Assembly (NCBI GenBank): GCA_036489885.1
Contig: DASXEW010000001.1
Coordinates: 434,001-498,000, forward strand
Length of the DNA: 64,000 nucleotides
From: Candidatus Baltobacteraceae bacterium
Lineage (GTDB): Bacteria; Vulcanimicrobiota; Vulcanimicrobiia; Vulcanimicrobiales; Vulcanimicrobiaceae
Reading direction: 5' to 3'
A program made the position numbers and the translations under genes. Shown here in pieces: positions 52,222 through 61,273 of this stretch. Positions within the stretch are counted from its first letter, which is position 1, and every line of letters begins with the position of its first letter. The notes under the pieces were generated by a model. The model was not told where the DNA came from and did no database searches. It was given only the letters and a program-made list of their open reading frames with translations.

Positions 52222-52478
52222 TCATCGTTTCCGCAGTTGTTTTCGTGGCGTGCGCCGGAGGCGGCGCTCCACGCGCCATACCGTCGCCGATTCCAACTTA
52301 GCGATAGATTCTTCGAGCGCTTGCGCACGTTCTCGCCACTGCCGTGCTTCAACCGCACCGTAGGCATTGGCGGCGGCGGCCGTGAGCTTTGTGAGCAGCG
52401 CAAAACGTAGGCCCCACGCTGGCACTAATGCCACTAGGCAGATGCGGCCAACAAGTAACCGAACAGCTGACGTGACAT
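52222..52478 (-). pseudogene. Small helical gene after csaA, apparently frameshifted
   Basis: Just after the csaA stop a strong ribosome site (AAAAGGAGAG) leads to ATG 52478, which encodes only M-S-R-Q-L-F-G-Y-L-L-A-A-S-A before a stop. In another frame the sequence goes on as a helical protein (A-W-G-L-R-F-A-L-L-T-K-L, then a coiled coil with E-R-A-Q-A-L-E-E-S-I-A-K-L) and ends at TGA 52222. A single indel would join them. Alternatively GTG 52434 starts a real 70-residue protein. Family unknown. Confidence 0.35.
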
Positions 52479-52490
52479 CGCTCTCTCCTT

Positions 52491-52844
52491 TTAGTACAGC
52501 CGCGCGCCGTTCGCTATGCTCAGATCGGGCCGGACGAGTACGACTTCGCCATGATCGTCGGGAAGCCCGAGAACGAGCACTTCGCTGAGGAAGCCCGCGA
52601 TACGTTTCGGTGGAAAGTTCACGACACCGATAACCTGCGAACCGATGAGTTTTTCGGCCGAGTAGTGCGCCGTTATTTGGGCGCTCGAATGCTTAACGCC
52701 GATATCCGGCCCAAAGTCGATCGTAAGCTTGAATGCAGGCTTTCGTGCTTCCGGAAAGGTTTGGGCGCCGACGATCGTACCGACGCGTACGTCGATGAGC
52801 GCGAACGCGTCCAAGGTGCCGGTCGTATTTATCGACGAAGACAT
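52491..52844 (-). CDS. csaA: CsaA-type tRNA-binding-domain protein
   Basis: The 117-residue protein is a single OB-fold tRNA-binding domain with the CsaA hallmarks: [24 protein letters not shown], and [19 protein letters not shown]. CsaA is described as an export-related chaperone in Bacillus. The ATG at 52844 diverges from the GNAT gene 11 bases away. Confidence 0.92.
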   Translation of the reverse strand: MSSSINTTGTLDAFALIDVRVGTIVGAQTFPEARKPAFKLTIDFGPDIGVKHSSAQITAHYSAEKLIGSQVIGVVNFPPKRIAGFLSEVLVLGLPDDHGEVVLVRPDLSIANGARLY

Positions 52845-52855
52845 TTCATCCGACT

Positions 52856-53395
52856 ATGATTCAAAATCGGAATTTCCTCGGCGCACCAGGCTCAATTACG
52901 ACCGAGCGGCTCTTCGGCACGCAGCCGACGGCTGACGATCTTCCAAATTTTCGTACCCTCGACTCAAATCTGGCCGTGCAACGCACGCTTTTCGGAAAAA
53001 CGTACACGCACGAAGAGAGCCAAAAACGCCTTGCAAAGTTCATGTGTCACTGGAGCGATCATCGCTTCGGTGAATGGATGTTCCGGCTCGGGGACGGCAC
53101 GTTCGTCGGAACTGCAGGTCTGTTCTATGACGTAATCGACGACGAGGAAGTCATCGCGCTCGGATATGTGCTCGACGAACCGTATTGGGGACGTGGTTTC
53201 GCGACCGAAATGGCGCATGCGTCGATACGCGTTGCGTTCGACGCCTTGAAAGTCGCCAACGTGTACGGCGTGATCGACCCCGTCAACGTGCCGTCCCGCC
53301 ATGTCCTCGAAAAGAGCGGCTTCGCCTACGTGAAAGACTTTCTATACCATGGGGAATGGGAGAGCGCGCTCTTCCGGGCGCCGGCCTCTAACTAA
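52856..53395 (+). CDS. GNAT-family N-acetyltransferase (RimJ/RimL type)
   Basis: The 179-residue protein follows the RimJ/RimL-like GNAT pattern: T-E-R-L-F near the start, A-L-G-Y-V-L-D-E-P-Y-W-G-R-G-F-A-T-E (acetyl-CoA loop with R-G-x-A-T), and N-V-P-S-R-H-V-L-E-K-S-G-F. It should acetylate an amine on a protein or small molecule; the acceptor is unknown. Its start lies 11 bases from the divergent csaA start, so promoters overlap the coding ends. Confidence 0.9.
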   Translation: MIQNRNFLGAPGSITTERLFGTQPTADDLPNFRTLDSNLAVQRTLFGKTYTHEESQKRLAKFMCHWSDHRFGEWMFRLGDGTFVGTAGLFYDVIDDEEVIALGYVLDEPYWGRGFATEMAHASIRVAFDALKVANVYGVIDPVNVPSRHVLEKSGFAYVKDFLYHGEWESALFRAPASN

Positions 53396-53463
53396 TATTT
53401 TAGTTGACAGGCCTCGGCCTGCCGCGGTAAACTGCTCCTAAAGAATTAGGAGATAGGTCAGCC

Positions 53464-54240
53464 GTGAGGGATTCCTGGATTTTGCGCATCGTGCCGATGC
53501 TCGTCGTCACGTTGCTCGTGTGGAGCGGGGCGCGGGTCTGCGTCCAGGCACAATCAAACGAGCCGAACGCGACCGTCCACGAGTCGTTTGGGACGACCCC
53601 GGACGTGCGTATTCGTCTCGAGAACGTCTCCGGCCGGATTCTGGTGACGCCATCGACCGCGAACGTAGTCGAGATCAAAGCGGTCAAATCCGCTCCCGAT
53701 GCGGCAGCCCTGGCTGGAATGAGCGTGACGATCAGCAAGGACGGCAGTCCCGTAAACGACGTCGACATTCGTACGCACTATGACCGCGACGGGCGCGGTG
53801 GATCCGTCGAGTACACCCTGAGCGTGCCTCGACGCGCGGTGCTCCGGCTCTCCAACGTGATGGGCAACATCGTCGCAAACGGTATTGCGAACGATATGAC
53901 GTTAACCGACGTGGCCGGGAATCTGTCCGCCGAAAATAGCGACGGCAGCGTGCGAGCGCATACCATCAACGGCGCGATCGTCGTTTCCGTGACGAGTTTT
54001 CCGGAAGGTCGAAGCGTTTCGCTTCATACCGTCAGCGGTGCGATTAGCCTTACTGTGCCGCACGACGCCGGCGCCGTCGTAAAAGCGCAGACGACGTCCG
54101 GCGGCTTTCAATCCGATTTCCCGCTTACCGTCAAATCCGAGATGGTCGGATCACATGCGAACGGTCGCATCGGGACCGGCTCCGGGTGGATCGATCTCGA
54201 AAGCATCAGCGGTACGTTGCAGCTCAAATCCGGACGCTAG
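53464..54240 (+). CDS. Exported DUF4097-like beta-repeat protein
   Basis: The 258-residue protein has a signal peptide (I-L-R-I-V-P-M-L-V-V-T-L-L-V, cleavage near V-Q-A-Q). A right-handed beta-helix-like domain of the DUF4097 kind follows, with repeated short strands such as I-R-L-E-N-V-S-G-R-I, L-R-L-S-N-V-M-G-N-I and L-H-T-V-S-G-A-I. Such proteins sit in the envelope; role unknown. GTG 53464 is preceded by AGGAGA about 12 bases away. The last 17 bases overlap the convergent epimerase gene. Confidence 0.82.
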   Translation: MRDSWILRIVPMLVVTLLVWSGARVCVQAQSNEPNATVHESFGTTPDVRIRLENVSGRILVTPSTANVVEIKAVKSAPDAAALAGMSVTISKDGSPVNDVDIRTHYDRDGRGGSVEYTLSVPRRAVLRLSNVMGNIVANGIANDMTLTDVAGNLSAENSDGSVRAHTINGAIVVSVTSFPEGRSVSLHTVSGAISLTVPHDAGAVVKAQTTSGGFQSDFPLTVKSEMVGSHANGRIGTGSGWIDLESISGTLQLKSGR

Positions 54241-55102
54241 AGAGTTCTTCCAAAACGCCGGGTCGCTCTGAATGCCATCCCAGCTCGCGCACTGCTTTCG
54301 CGCCTGAGATCCGTTGATCGAGCGCGAGCGCATCGGCGAAGGGGCCGATCATTTTACGGCCTTCATCGAGCGTGACCGTGTGCACGTTGCCATCGCCGCC
54401 GGCAACACGGCTTGCAGCGCGTGCGAGCTCACCGTATTGGACCGAGTTGCTGCTGACGCCGTTGTAGAGCGAATCGGATGGTGCGCGATCGATTGCGAGC
54501 GCGTATAACTCCGCGAGCGCCTCGACGTGCACCATCTGCCAGTGGTTCTTTCCGTCGCCGAAGATCGCGAGCTGCTGCGCTTTCGCAAGGCCGATCATCA
54601 TGCCGACGAGGCCGCCGCTGCCGCCGTACACGAGACCGGGGCGGATCACGATCGTGCGCAGCTTATGCCGCTGCGCGTCTTGAACTTTCTTCTCCATCGC
54701 GGGCCGCCATGCAACGAGCGGAATCGGATTGAGCGCCGCCCGCTCGTCAATCGTCTTACCGCCGGTATCCCCGTAGACCCACACGCCGCTCGTATAGATG
54801 AAAGCTTCATGATCGGTGTCGACCGCGCCAAGCATCGCATCCAGCGCGCCGGCCTCGAGTCCGGGTCCGTCGGCTGTCTGCTCGAACGCGCAATGAATGA
54901 CGGCATCGGCGTCGTGCGTCATCTCGCGCAACACGTTGTGGTCGCTGAGCGAACCGGCTACAGGGTGCACGCCGGCTGCTTTGAGCTTTTCGATCGACTC
55001 GGCCCTACGCGCGAGCCCGACAACGTCGTGCCCATATTTCTTGACGGCGGCACAGACCGCTGTTCCGATGTAGCCGGATGCCCCGGTAACGAATACTCGC
55101 AT
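54224..55102 (-). CDS. NAD-dependent epimerase/dehydratase-family protein
   Basis: This is a 292-residue extended short-chain dehydrogenase. It has the NAD motif V-T-G-A-S-G-Y-I-G-T-A-V, an A-D-A-V-I-H-C-A segment, and catalytic-like Y-T-S-G-V-W-V-Y. The usual Y-x-x-x-K site is altered: the region reads W-R-P-A-M-E-K-K, with Lys but Trp/Met in place of Tyr, so activity may differ. R-P-G-L-V-Y-G is present. It sits 8 bases downstream of the molybdenum-hydroxylase genes and may belong to that operon. Confidence 0.88.
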   Translation of the reverse strand: MRVFVTGASGYIGTAVCAAVKKYGHDVVGLARRAESIEKLKAAGVHPVAGSLSDHNVLREMTHDADAVIHCAFEQTADGPGLEAGALDAMLGAVDTDHEAFIYTSGVWVYGDTGGKTIDERAALNPIPLVAWRPAMEKKVQDAQRHKLRTIVIRPGLVYGGSGGLVGMMIGLAKAQQLAIFGDGKNHWQMVHVEALAELYALAIDRAPSDSLYNGVSSNSVQYGELARAASRVAGGDGNVHTVTLDEGRKMIGPFADALALDQRISGAKAVRELGWHSERPGVLEELSSVRI

Positions 55103-55110
55103 CGTTCTCC

Positions 55111-57195
55111 TTAAAGCAGTTTGTCGGGTGTGATCGGCAGCTCGCGGATACGTTTGCCGGTCGCATTGTAGACCGCGTTTGCGATCGCAGCGGCGATCCC
55201 CGTCGTTCCGATTTCACCAACGCCGCGCACACCGAGCGGATTGAGTAGAAAATCCGGATGCTCGACCGTGATCGCCTCGATCTCGCCGATGTCGGCGTTG
55301 ACGGGTATCCGGTAGTCCGCAAGGTTGTCGGTCATGACACGACCCGAGCGCTCGTCGAATCGGCCCCCTTCCATCAACGCCATTCCGATGCCGAACACCA
55401 TCCCGCCGAGAAATTGACTGCGCGTCGTTTTCGGGTTGATGATCTTGCCGCAATCGAATACGCCGAGCGCCCGCGCCACGCGCACGTGTCCGAGCCTCTC
55501 ATCGACGCGCACTTCTACGAACTGCGCTCCAAACGAGTGAAATGAGTACCGGCCTTGCTCGTCACCGGGCGCCGAGCTGGCTTCCGCGCGATTCTTGCCG
55601 CTCTCGCGTAATTTCAGGCAAGCAGCCTGAACCGCCGGCATGACACTCGCCGTGCTCATCGAACCGCCCGCGACCGGCGCGGGAGGCAACGTAGAATCGC
55701 CAATGCGGACTTCGATTTGCTCGATCCCGACGCCAAGTGCATCGGCGGCGACCTGCGCAATGATCGAATACATTCCGGTTCCGATGTCGTGCGTTGCGAC
55801 CTCAACGAGGAAGTTGTCGCCGTCTCGACGCACGCGGGCGCTAGCCGGCGAACGCAGTCCGGGAAATGTTGCTGTTGCGACGCCGTATCCGACGTACTCG
55901 TTGTGTTCGCGCCGCTCGCGGGCTTTACGCGGGCGGTCCTTCCAACCGAAGCGCGTCGCGCCGACCCGCAGACACTCGACCAAATGCCGGCTGGAGAAGG
56001 GCAGCTTCTCTTCCTCATCTTGCGTCGCGTCGTTTTTCACACGCAACTCAATGGGATCGATGCCTAGCTTCGCGGCGAGCTCATCAAGCGCGGATTCGAG
56101 CGCGAACGTTCCCGGAGTCTCGCCCGGTGCGCGCATCGGTCCCGGCGCGGGTGTATTTAACCAGACCGCTTCGTGACTGATACGAACGTTCGGACACGAA
56201 TAGAGCATCGACGTGATGCGTCCGGACGGTTCGACGAACCAGCCGGCGACGGACGTGCCGATCGTCGAGGCATGGTCGATTGCAACTAGCTTACCGTCTT
56301 TTTGCGCACCGATGCGAATGTGCTGTTCGGTGCGCGGACGATTCCCCGTCTGTTCGAAGAGCTGCGTGCGTGTCAGCACCAACTTCACCGGGCGCTTGAG
56401 CTCGCGTGCGGCCATCGCGGCGAAAATCGTGTGCGGAAAGGAAAAGCCTTTGTTTCCGAATCCGCCGCCCACGAAGGGGGAGATGATGTGCACGTTGTCG
56501 ACCGCTACATCGAACACGATCGCGACGTACTGCTGAAGACCTTTAACCCACTGCGACGGCTCGTGAATCGTCAGCTTATCGCCGTTCCATTGCGCCACGG
56601 TCGCATGTGGTTCCATCGGATTGTGAAACTGCGTCGGCGTCGAGTACTGCTCGTCGAGCTTAACCGGGGCGCTGGCGAGCTGCTTGTCGACGTCACCGCG
56701 TTCCGTTTGCAAGGCCGATCCGAAGAATTGCTCGGGTTTCGTGCGCCCAGCCTTCGGGTCATCGAACGAAAGCAGTGCGTGACCTGGTTCGTAGGTTACG
56801 CGCACGCGGGCGGCTGCAGCCCGTGCTGCCTCAAACGTTTCGGCGACGACGACGGCAATTTGCTGTCCGTAGTGGACGATCTGGGGACCTTGCATGGGCA
56901 TGAAGGTTTGCGCCGGGACAATCGCCTTCATGAAATCAGCTTCCGGCTGGGTGAAGCGAGGCGAATTCTCATGCGTGAAAATCTTGAGAACGCCGTGAAT
57001 CTCGCCGGCCGCCGCCGTATCGAATGAAACGATCTTCCCGTGCGCGATCGTGCTCGTCACCATCACGGCGTACGCAACGTGTTCGACCGGTGTATCGGCT
57101 GCATATTGCGCCTGACCGCTGACTTTCAAACGCCCGTCGACGCGATCGATCGGGGTTCCGACGACGGGGGTGTGCCCGGTAACCGTCGCCGTCAT
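55111..57195 (-). CDS. Molybdenum hydroxylase large subunit (xanthine dehydrogenase family, YagR-like)
   Basis: The 694-residue subunit binds the molybdopterin cofactor and holds the active site. Visible marks are P-F-V-G-G-G-F-G-N-K-G (cofactor segment), G-P-M-R-A-P-G-E-T-P-G, G-S-M-S-T-A, and the C-terminal catalytic Glu in G-V-G-E-I-G-T-T-G. The size fits the three-subunit aldehyde oxidoreductase type (PaoABC/YagTSR), with Mo, FAD and iron-sulfur parts on separate chains, all encoded here in the order FeS, FAD, Mo. The substrate (aldehyde, purine or other) is not given by sequence. The ATG overlaps the FAD-subunit stop as ATGA. Confidence 0.92.
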   Translation of the reverse strand: MTATVTGHTPVVGTPIDRVDGRLKVSGQAQYAADTPVEHVAYAVMVTSTIAHGKIVSFDTAAAGEIHGVLKIFTHENSPRFTQPEADFMKAIVPAQTFMPMQGPQIVHYGQQIAVVVAETFEAARAAAARVRVTYEPGHALLSFDDPKAGRTKPEQFFGSALQTERGDVDKQLASAPVKLDEQYSTPTQFHNPMEPHATVAQWNGDKLTIHEPSQWVKGLQQYVAIVFDVAVDNVHIISPFVGGGFGNKGFSFPHTIFAAMAARELKRPVKLVLTRTQLFEQTGNRPRTEQHIRIGAQKDGKLVAIDHASTIGTSVAGWFVEPSGRITSMLYSCPNVRISHEAVWLNTPAPGPMRAPGETPGTFALESALDELAAKLGIDPIELRVKNDATQDEEEKLPFSSRHLVECLRVGATRFGWKDRPRKARERREHNEYVGYGVATATFPGLRSPASARVRRDGDNFLVEVATHDIGTGMYSIIAQVAADALGVGIEQIEVRIGDSTLPPAPVAGGSMSTASVMPAVQAACLKLRESGKNRAEASSAPGDEQGRYSFHSFGAQFVEVRVDERLGHVRVARALGVFDCGKIINPKTTRSQFLGGMVFGIGMALMEGGRFDERSGRVMTDNLADYRIPVNADIGEIEAITVEHPDFLLNPLGVRGVGEIGTTGIAAAIANAVYNATGKRIRELPITPDKLL

Positions 57196-58172
57196 GCTCC
57201 GTGCCTCACCGTTTCTAAGGCGCGTACGATCGCGCGCGTCGCGAGCTCGACCTTAAAGCCGTTGTCGCGTCTCGGAACGGCGTGTGCGAGTGCGATCTCT
57301 GCGGCTTTTTGAAACGCGGAGTCGCCGGAGGTTCCCACGAGCGCGTCTTCGGCCGCGCGCGCACGCCAGGGAATCGTTCCGACGCCGCCGAGTGCAATGC
57401 GCGCTTCGTCGATGCGATCGCCGTCGAATTCGAGTCCGGCGGCGACGGACACGAGCGCGAACTCATACGACGCGCGGTCGCGAACTTTGAGGTATGTTGA
57501 ATGGCGGTGCGCGCGGCCGTGCGGAATCTCGATGGCGACGATCAACTCGCCCGGTTTCAGGTCGTTCTCGACGTTCGGCGTCTCGCCCGGCAACGCATAA
57601 AATTCGTCGAGCGATATGCGGCGCGAGCCGGCTACGCTTTGGATTTCGACGATGGCGTCGAGGGCGACGAGAGCCACGGCAGCGTCCGAAGCGTGCGTTG
57701 CGAAGCACGCGTCACTCGTTCCGAGAACCGCATGCATGCGATGGAAGCCCTCGAAGGCGTCGCAGCCGTCGCCCGGACGTCGCTTGTTGCATGCCGCCGC
57801 GGGATCGCGGAAATACGAGCAGCGCGTGCGCTGCAAGATGTTGCCACCAACCGTCGCCATGTTGCGCAGCTGCGGTGATGCGCCGGCGAGGAAAGCGTTC
57901 GATAGCATCGGGAAATGCTCGACGACGGCGGGATGATGCGCGACGTCGCTGTTGCGAACGAGCGCTCCGATCCGAATGCGCTTGGCGTCGGCATCGATCG
58001 AATTCAGTGGAAGCCGGGTAATGTCGACGAGCGTCGCCGGCGAGGTCACGCCGCATTTCATCAAGTCAACGACGTTCGTTCCGCCCGCGATGAATGCTGC
58101 GTCCTTCGTCCGAGCGATCATCTCGAGAGCTTCGCGCGTATCCGTGGGCGCAAGAAGATCAAACGCCTGCAC
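57192..58172 (-). CDS. Molybdenum hydroxylase FAD-binding subunit
   Basis: The 326-residue subunit passes electrons from the FeS to an acceptor through FAD. It has the flavin motif F-I-A-G-G-T-N-V-V-D-L-M-K, M-A-T-V-G-G-N-I-L-Q, and R-C-S-Y-F-R-D, with C-N-K-R-R-P-G-D-G-C close to the cluster motif of YagS-type subunits (these carry an extra 4Fe-4S). GTG 58172 follows a strong AGGAGG at spacing 7, so it is preferred to starts further upstream. It overlaps the FeS subunit by 14 bases. Confidence 0.93.
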   Translation of the reverse strand: MQAFDLLAPTDTREALEMIARTKDAAFIAGGTNVVDLMKCGVTSPATLVDITRLPLNSIDADAKRIRIGALVRNSDVAHHPAVVEHFPMLSNAFLAGASPQLRNMATVGGNILQRTRCSYFRDPAAACNKRRPGDGCDAFEGFHRMHAVLGTSDACFATHASDAAVALVALDAIVEIQSVAGSRRISLDEFYALPGETPNVENDLKPGELIVAIEIPHGRAHRHSTYLKVRDRASYEFALVSVAAGLEFDGDRIDEARIALGGVGTIPWRARAAEDALVGTSGDSAFQKAAEIALAHAVPRRDNGFKVELATRAIVRALETVRHGA

Positions 58173-58626
58173 GTCGCACCTCCTGGCGCACGGCTGCGAG
58201 AATATTCGAATACGCACCGCAACGACAGAGGTTACCGCTCATCGCTTCGCGGATCTCGCCGTCCGTGTGCGCGTGGCCTTCGTTGACGAGACCGAGCGCC
58301 GAGACGATTTGGCCCGACGTGCAGAAACCGCACTGAAAGGCATCGTGCTCGATGAATGCTTGCTGCAACGGGTGCAGCGAGCCGTTCGTCGCGACGCCTT
58401 CGATCGTCGTGATTTCCGCATTCGCGTGCATCATCGCGAGCGATAGGCACGCGAGCACGCGGCTTCCATCCACGAGGACCGTACATGCTCCGCACTGCCC
58501 GTAATCGCAGCCTTTTTTCGTACCGACGAGACCGAGCCGCTCGCGCAACGCGTCGAGCAATGTGACGTTCGGCTCCAACTCCACGGTGTGGTCGGAGCCA
58601 TTGACTTTCAATTTCATCTGCGGCAT
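58159..58626 (-). CDS. Molybdenum hydroxylase (2Fe-2S) subunit
   Basis: The 155-residue subunit has two 2Fe-2S sites. The plant-type site is C-D-Y-G-Q-C-G-A-C-T-V-L with a later A-C-L-S, and the second is C-G-F-C-T-S-G-Q and C-R-C-G-A-Y. Its order and spacing match the YagT/CoxS family. It begins at ATG 58626 (M-P-Q-M-K-L-K); ATG 58617 is possible. Unlike YagT there is no Tat signal, so the complex should be cytoplasmic. It heads the operon 58.6 to 55.1 kb. Confidence 0.93.
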   Translation of the reverse strand: MPQMKLKVNGSDHTVELEPNVTLLDALRERLGLVGTKKGCDYGQCGACTVLVDGSRVLACLSLAMMHANAEITTIEGVATNGSLHPLQQAFIEHDAFQCGFCTSGQIVSALGLVNEGHAHTDGEIREAMSGNLCRCGAYSNILAAVRQEVRRAGV

Positions 58627-58657
58627 TAGTATGCCCCAGGACCCCGGGGTTTCTCGG

Positions 58658-61273
58658 TCAGTTTCGGGACGTATGCGAGAGCTCGGCGTTGAGTTCCGCA
58701 ACCAGACGTGCCTTCTCCGCAAGCTTCACGCGTGCGGCCGCAAGGCCGCGTTTGATGTACGGTGCCGCGCCCGCCGGGGACCGAGCTTGCACCCACACCG
58801 CGATAACGGACGGTGGCTCGGCATCCTTGTAGATGTCGGGAAGCGCATCGGCCATGAACAGCGCCCGGTCGAATTCGGAGAAGTCCTTCAAGAGATCCGG
58901 CCCGTGCCGTTCGAAGAATGTCCAGGAGAGCTTCGGATTCCAGTCGGCCGATTCGAAGATCAGGCGCAGCTTGTTGCTCTGTGCTTGTGGCGGCAGCGGA
59001 TCCGTCATGACCGCCTGCAGCGCCATAGCCGCAAGCTTCGGATCGCGTATCGTGACCAGCGCGCCATAGAAGCGCCCCACCTCCGGAACGTCGCGCGCCG
59101 TGAGCGCGACCTTGTGGAGCCGCTCGAACATCGCCGGGTCGGCGTAGGCTGCCACGACCGGTAACACGGTGCCTTGTTGATCGGGCGAGAGCGACGCGTG
59201 ATTATGTTCAAAGATCGCAAAGCGGCGTCGAGCCTCTCCGATCACGGCGGGATCACCGAATTGCCCGAGCGCGAGGATCGCCTTATTGCGAAGGTCGCGG
59301 ATCGGCGGAGCTTCACCCGGTTTGATATTCCATCCGAGCGCCTTCACGAGCGGCGATAAGAGCTCACGCGACCGGCGTAACAGATCGGCGTGGCGCGGCA
59401 GACCGCGTTCGTCCTGTTCGAACGTGGTGAGCGATGCGATGATTTGCTCCCACGCGCGAGCATCGTAGTCGGAACCCATTTTCGCGGCCATGTCGAAGTA
59501 CGGGCCAAGACCAGCCTTGCCGGCGCGCGCGAATGCCCACTGATCGTCGAGCAGCGAGATCTTGTCCGGATTCGAGAACGATCCGAATGCCGTTGTGTCG
59601 TTCGCGAGTGTTTGCTTGTCGTATGCCACGCGGTAGAAGCCGTAGCCGCCCGCATTTGCAAGCAGCGGCTGATCGCAAGTCCCCGCCGTGACGGTTTGTC
59701 CGTCATCTTTCAGGACAATTTTTTCCACGTCGCCGTTCCCGCTTTGAATTTGAAGCGGAACGTTCCACCGTTCGCCTTTTGCGTCATTACCTTCCCATAG
59801 GAAGCGTTTCTGGCTCAATGCGATCGTGCGGTTGCCGCTCGCGTCGCACTGCGCCCGGACGAAGACCGTTGGGTAGCCGGGTTGTTTTATCCACGCTGAT
59901 CCGAGTGCCGCAACGTCTTGACCGCTTTCCGCGCTCAGGGCGCGCCACAAATCGCTTCCGACGGTATTCGAATACGCATTGGCGCGAATGTAGCGGCGCA
60001 TCCCATCCCGGAATGTGTCCTCACCAAGATATTCCTCGAGCATGCGCAATACCGAACGTCCCTTGGTGTACACGATAGCCGGATTAAATGAGGCTTCGGC
60101 TTGCAACTCGTCCTTTACGGGCGACTCGATTGCAATTGACGTTGGTTGTCCGTCGGCGTCAAACGCATCTTGTGCCTCGCCGTCGGTCATCTCCCACCAC
60201 GCCCAGGATGGATGACGCAGGGCGGTTTCTTTGGTCTCCATCCATGTTGCAAAGCTCTCGGCGAGCCAGATGTCGCTCCACCAATCTATCGTGACAAGAT
60301 CGCCGGTCCATTGGTGTGACATCTCATGGGCTTGCACGTCCCACGCGATCTGGCGCGCCGAAATCGTCGTACTCGGCCCCGTCAGCAGAAGCTGGTCGTT
60401 GTATGTGATCGCACCCCAATTTTCCATTGCACCGGGGAAGCCGCCGGGAATCGCGATTGAGTCCAACTTCGGAAGCGGAAAGCGGAATCCGAAATACGCG
60501 TTGTAGTCGTTGAGGATTGTTTGCGACGCCGCGAGTGCGTCGCGTCCCTTGTGTTCCTCACCGCGAACGGCCCAAACGCTATGCGTGTAGCCGTCGTTAC
60601 GCGCGGTTATGTACGCGAGATTCCCGGCCGTGAATTCGACCAAATACGTCGACATCTTCGGCGTCGGGCGGAATGATACGTCGGCTGTGCTTCCATGCAC
60701 GACGCGGTGCGCGATCGGCATATTACCGACGACGCTCCACGCTGCGGGGATCGTTGCCGTCAATGTAAACCGGGCGCGAAACGCGGGTTCATCCCAGCAC
60801 GGGAAGAAGCGGCGCGCATCGGTTGATTCCAATTGCGATGTGAGCAGCACGCCACTGCCTGACGGCGTCCGATACGGCTGAGCGAACAAACCTTGCGGCG
60901 TCGTATTGATTAAGCCGGTGTAGGCCAGCGTCAAGACGTGATGCCCCGGCCGCATCGTGTGCGCGACGGTGACCGTCGAGAGCTGCTTGCCGTTCTGCGT
61001 AACAACGCTCTGAGCCGGGACGCCGTCGACGCGGACGTTGCTCAGATGCTGGTTGAGCGTGTTGAAGACGATGCGATTCGTCGACTGACGCACGAGCAGC
61101 GTGATGCGCTCTGCCCCGGTCATCGTCTTGGTCACCATATTCGGCTTGAACGCGATCGCGTAGTCGAGCGGCACGACGTTTTTCGGAAGACGGCCAGGCG
61201 TCTTATCGAAATCGAACGCTGCGGCAGTTGCGGTCGTCGCTGCCAAGAGCAGCGCCGTGATCAGAATTTTCAT
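58658..61273 (-). CDS. M1-family zinc aminopeptidase, exported
   Basis: The 871-residue enzyme removes N-terminal residues from peptides. It has a signal peptide (I-L-I-T-A-L-L-L-A-A-T-T, cleavage near A-A-A-F). The substrate motif G-A-M-E-N is at 281-285, the zinc site H-E-M-S-H at 316-320 with the third ligand Glu 339 (W-L-A-E-S), and an ERAP-like helical C-domain follows. The ATG overlaps the TGA of the upstream UGSC selenoprotein gene (ATGA), so the two are co-translated. That linkage is unusual for a peptidase. It is followed by the molybdenum-hydroxylase genes after 31 bases. Confidence 0.93.
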   Translation of the reverse strand: MKILITALLLAATTATAAAFDFDKTPGRLPKNVVPLDYAIAFKPNMVTKTMTGAERITLLVRQSTNRIVFNTLNQHLSNVRVDGVPAQSVVTQNGKQLSTVTVAHTMRPGHHVLTLAYTGLINTTPQGLFAQPYRTPSGSGVLLTSQLESTDARRFFPCWDEPAFRARFTLTATIPAAWSVVGNMPIAHRVVHGSTADVSFRPTPKMSTYLVEFTAGNLAYITARNDGYTHSVWAVRGEEHKGRDALAASQTILNDYNAYFGFRFPLPKLDSIAIPGGFPGAMENWGAITYNDQLLLTGPSTTISARQIAWDVQAHEMSHQWTGDLVTIDWWSDIWLAESFATWMETKETALRHPSWAWWEMTDGEAQDAFDADGQPTSIAIESPVKDELQAEASFNPAIVYTKGRSVLRMLEEYLGEDTFRDGMRRYIRANAYSNTVGSDLWRALSAESGQDVAALGSAWIKQPGYPTVFVRAQCDASGNRTIALSQKRFLWEGNDAKGERWNVPLQIQSGNGDVEKIVLKDDGQTVTAGTCDQPLLANAGGYGFYRVAYDKQTLANDTTAFGSFSNPDKISLLDDQWAFARAGKAGLGPYFDMAAKMGSDYDARAWEQIIASLTTFEQDERGLPRHADLLRRSRELLSPLVKALGWNIKPGEAPPIRDLRNKAILALGQFGDPAVIGEARRRFAIFEHNHASLSPDQQGTVLPVVAAYADPAMFERLHKVALTARDVPEVGRFYGALVTIRDPKLAAMALQAVMTDPLPPQAQSNKLRLIFESADWNPKLSWTFFERHGPDLLKDFSEFDRALFMADALPDIYKDAEPPSVIAVWVQARSPAGAAPYIKRGLAAARVKLAEKARLVAELNAELSHTSRN

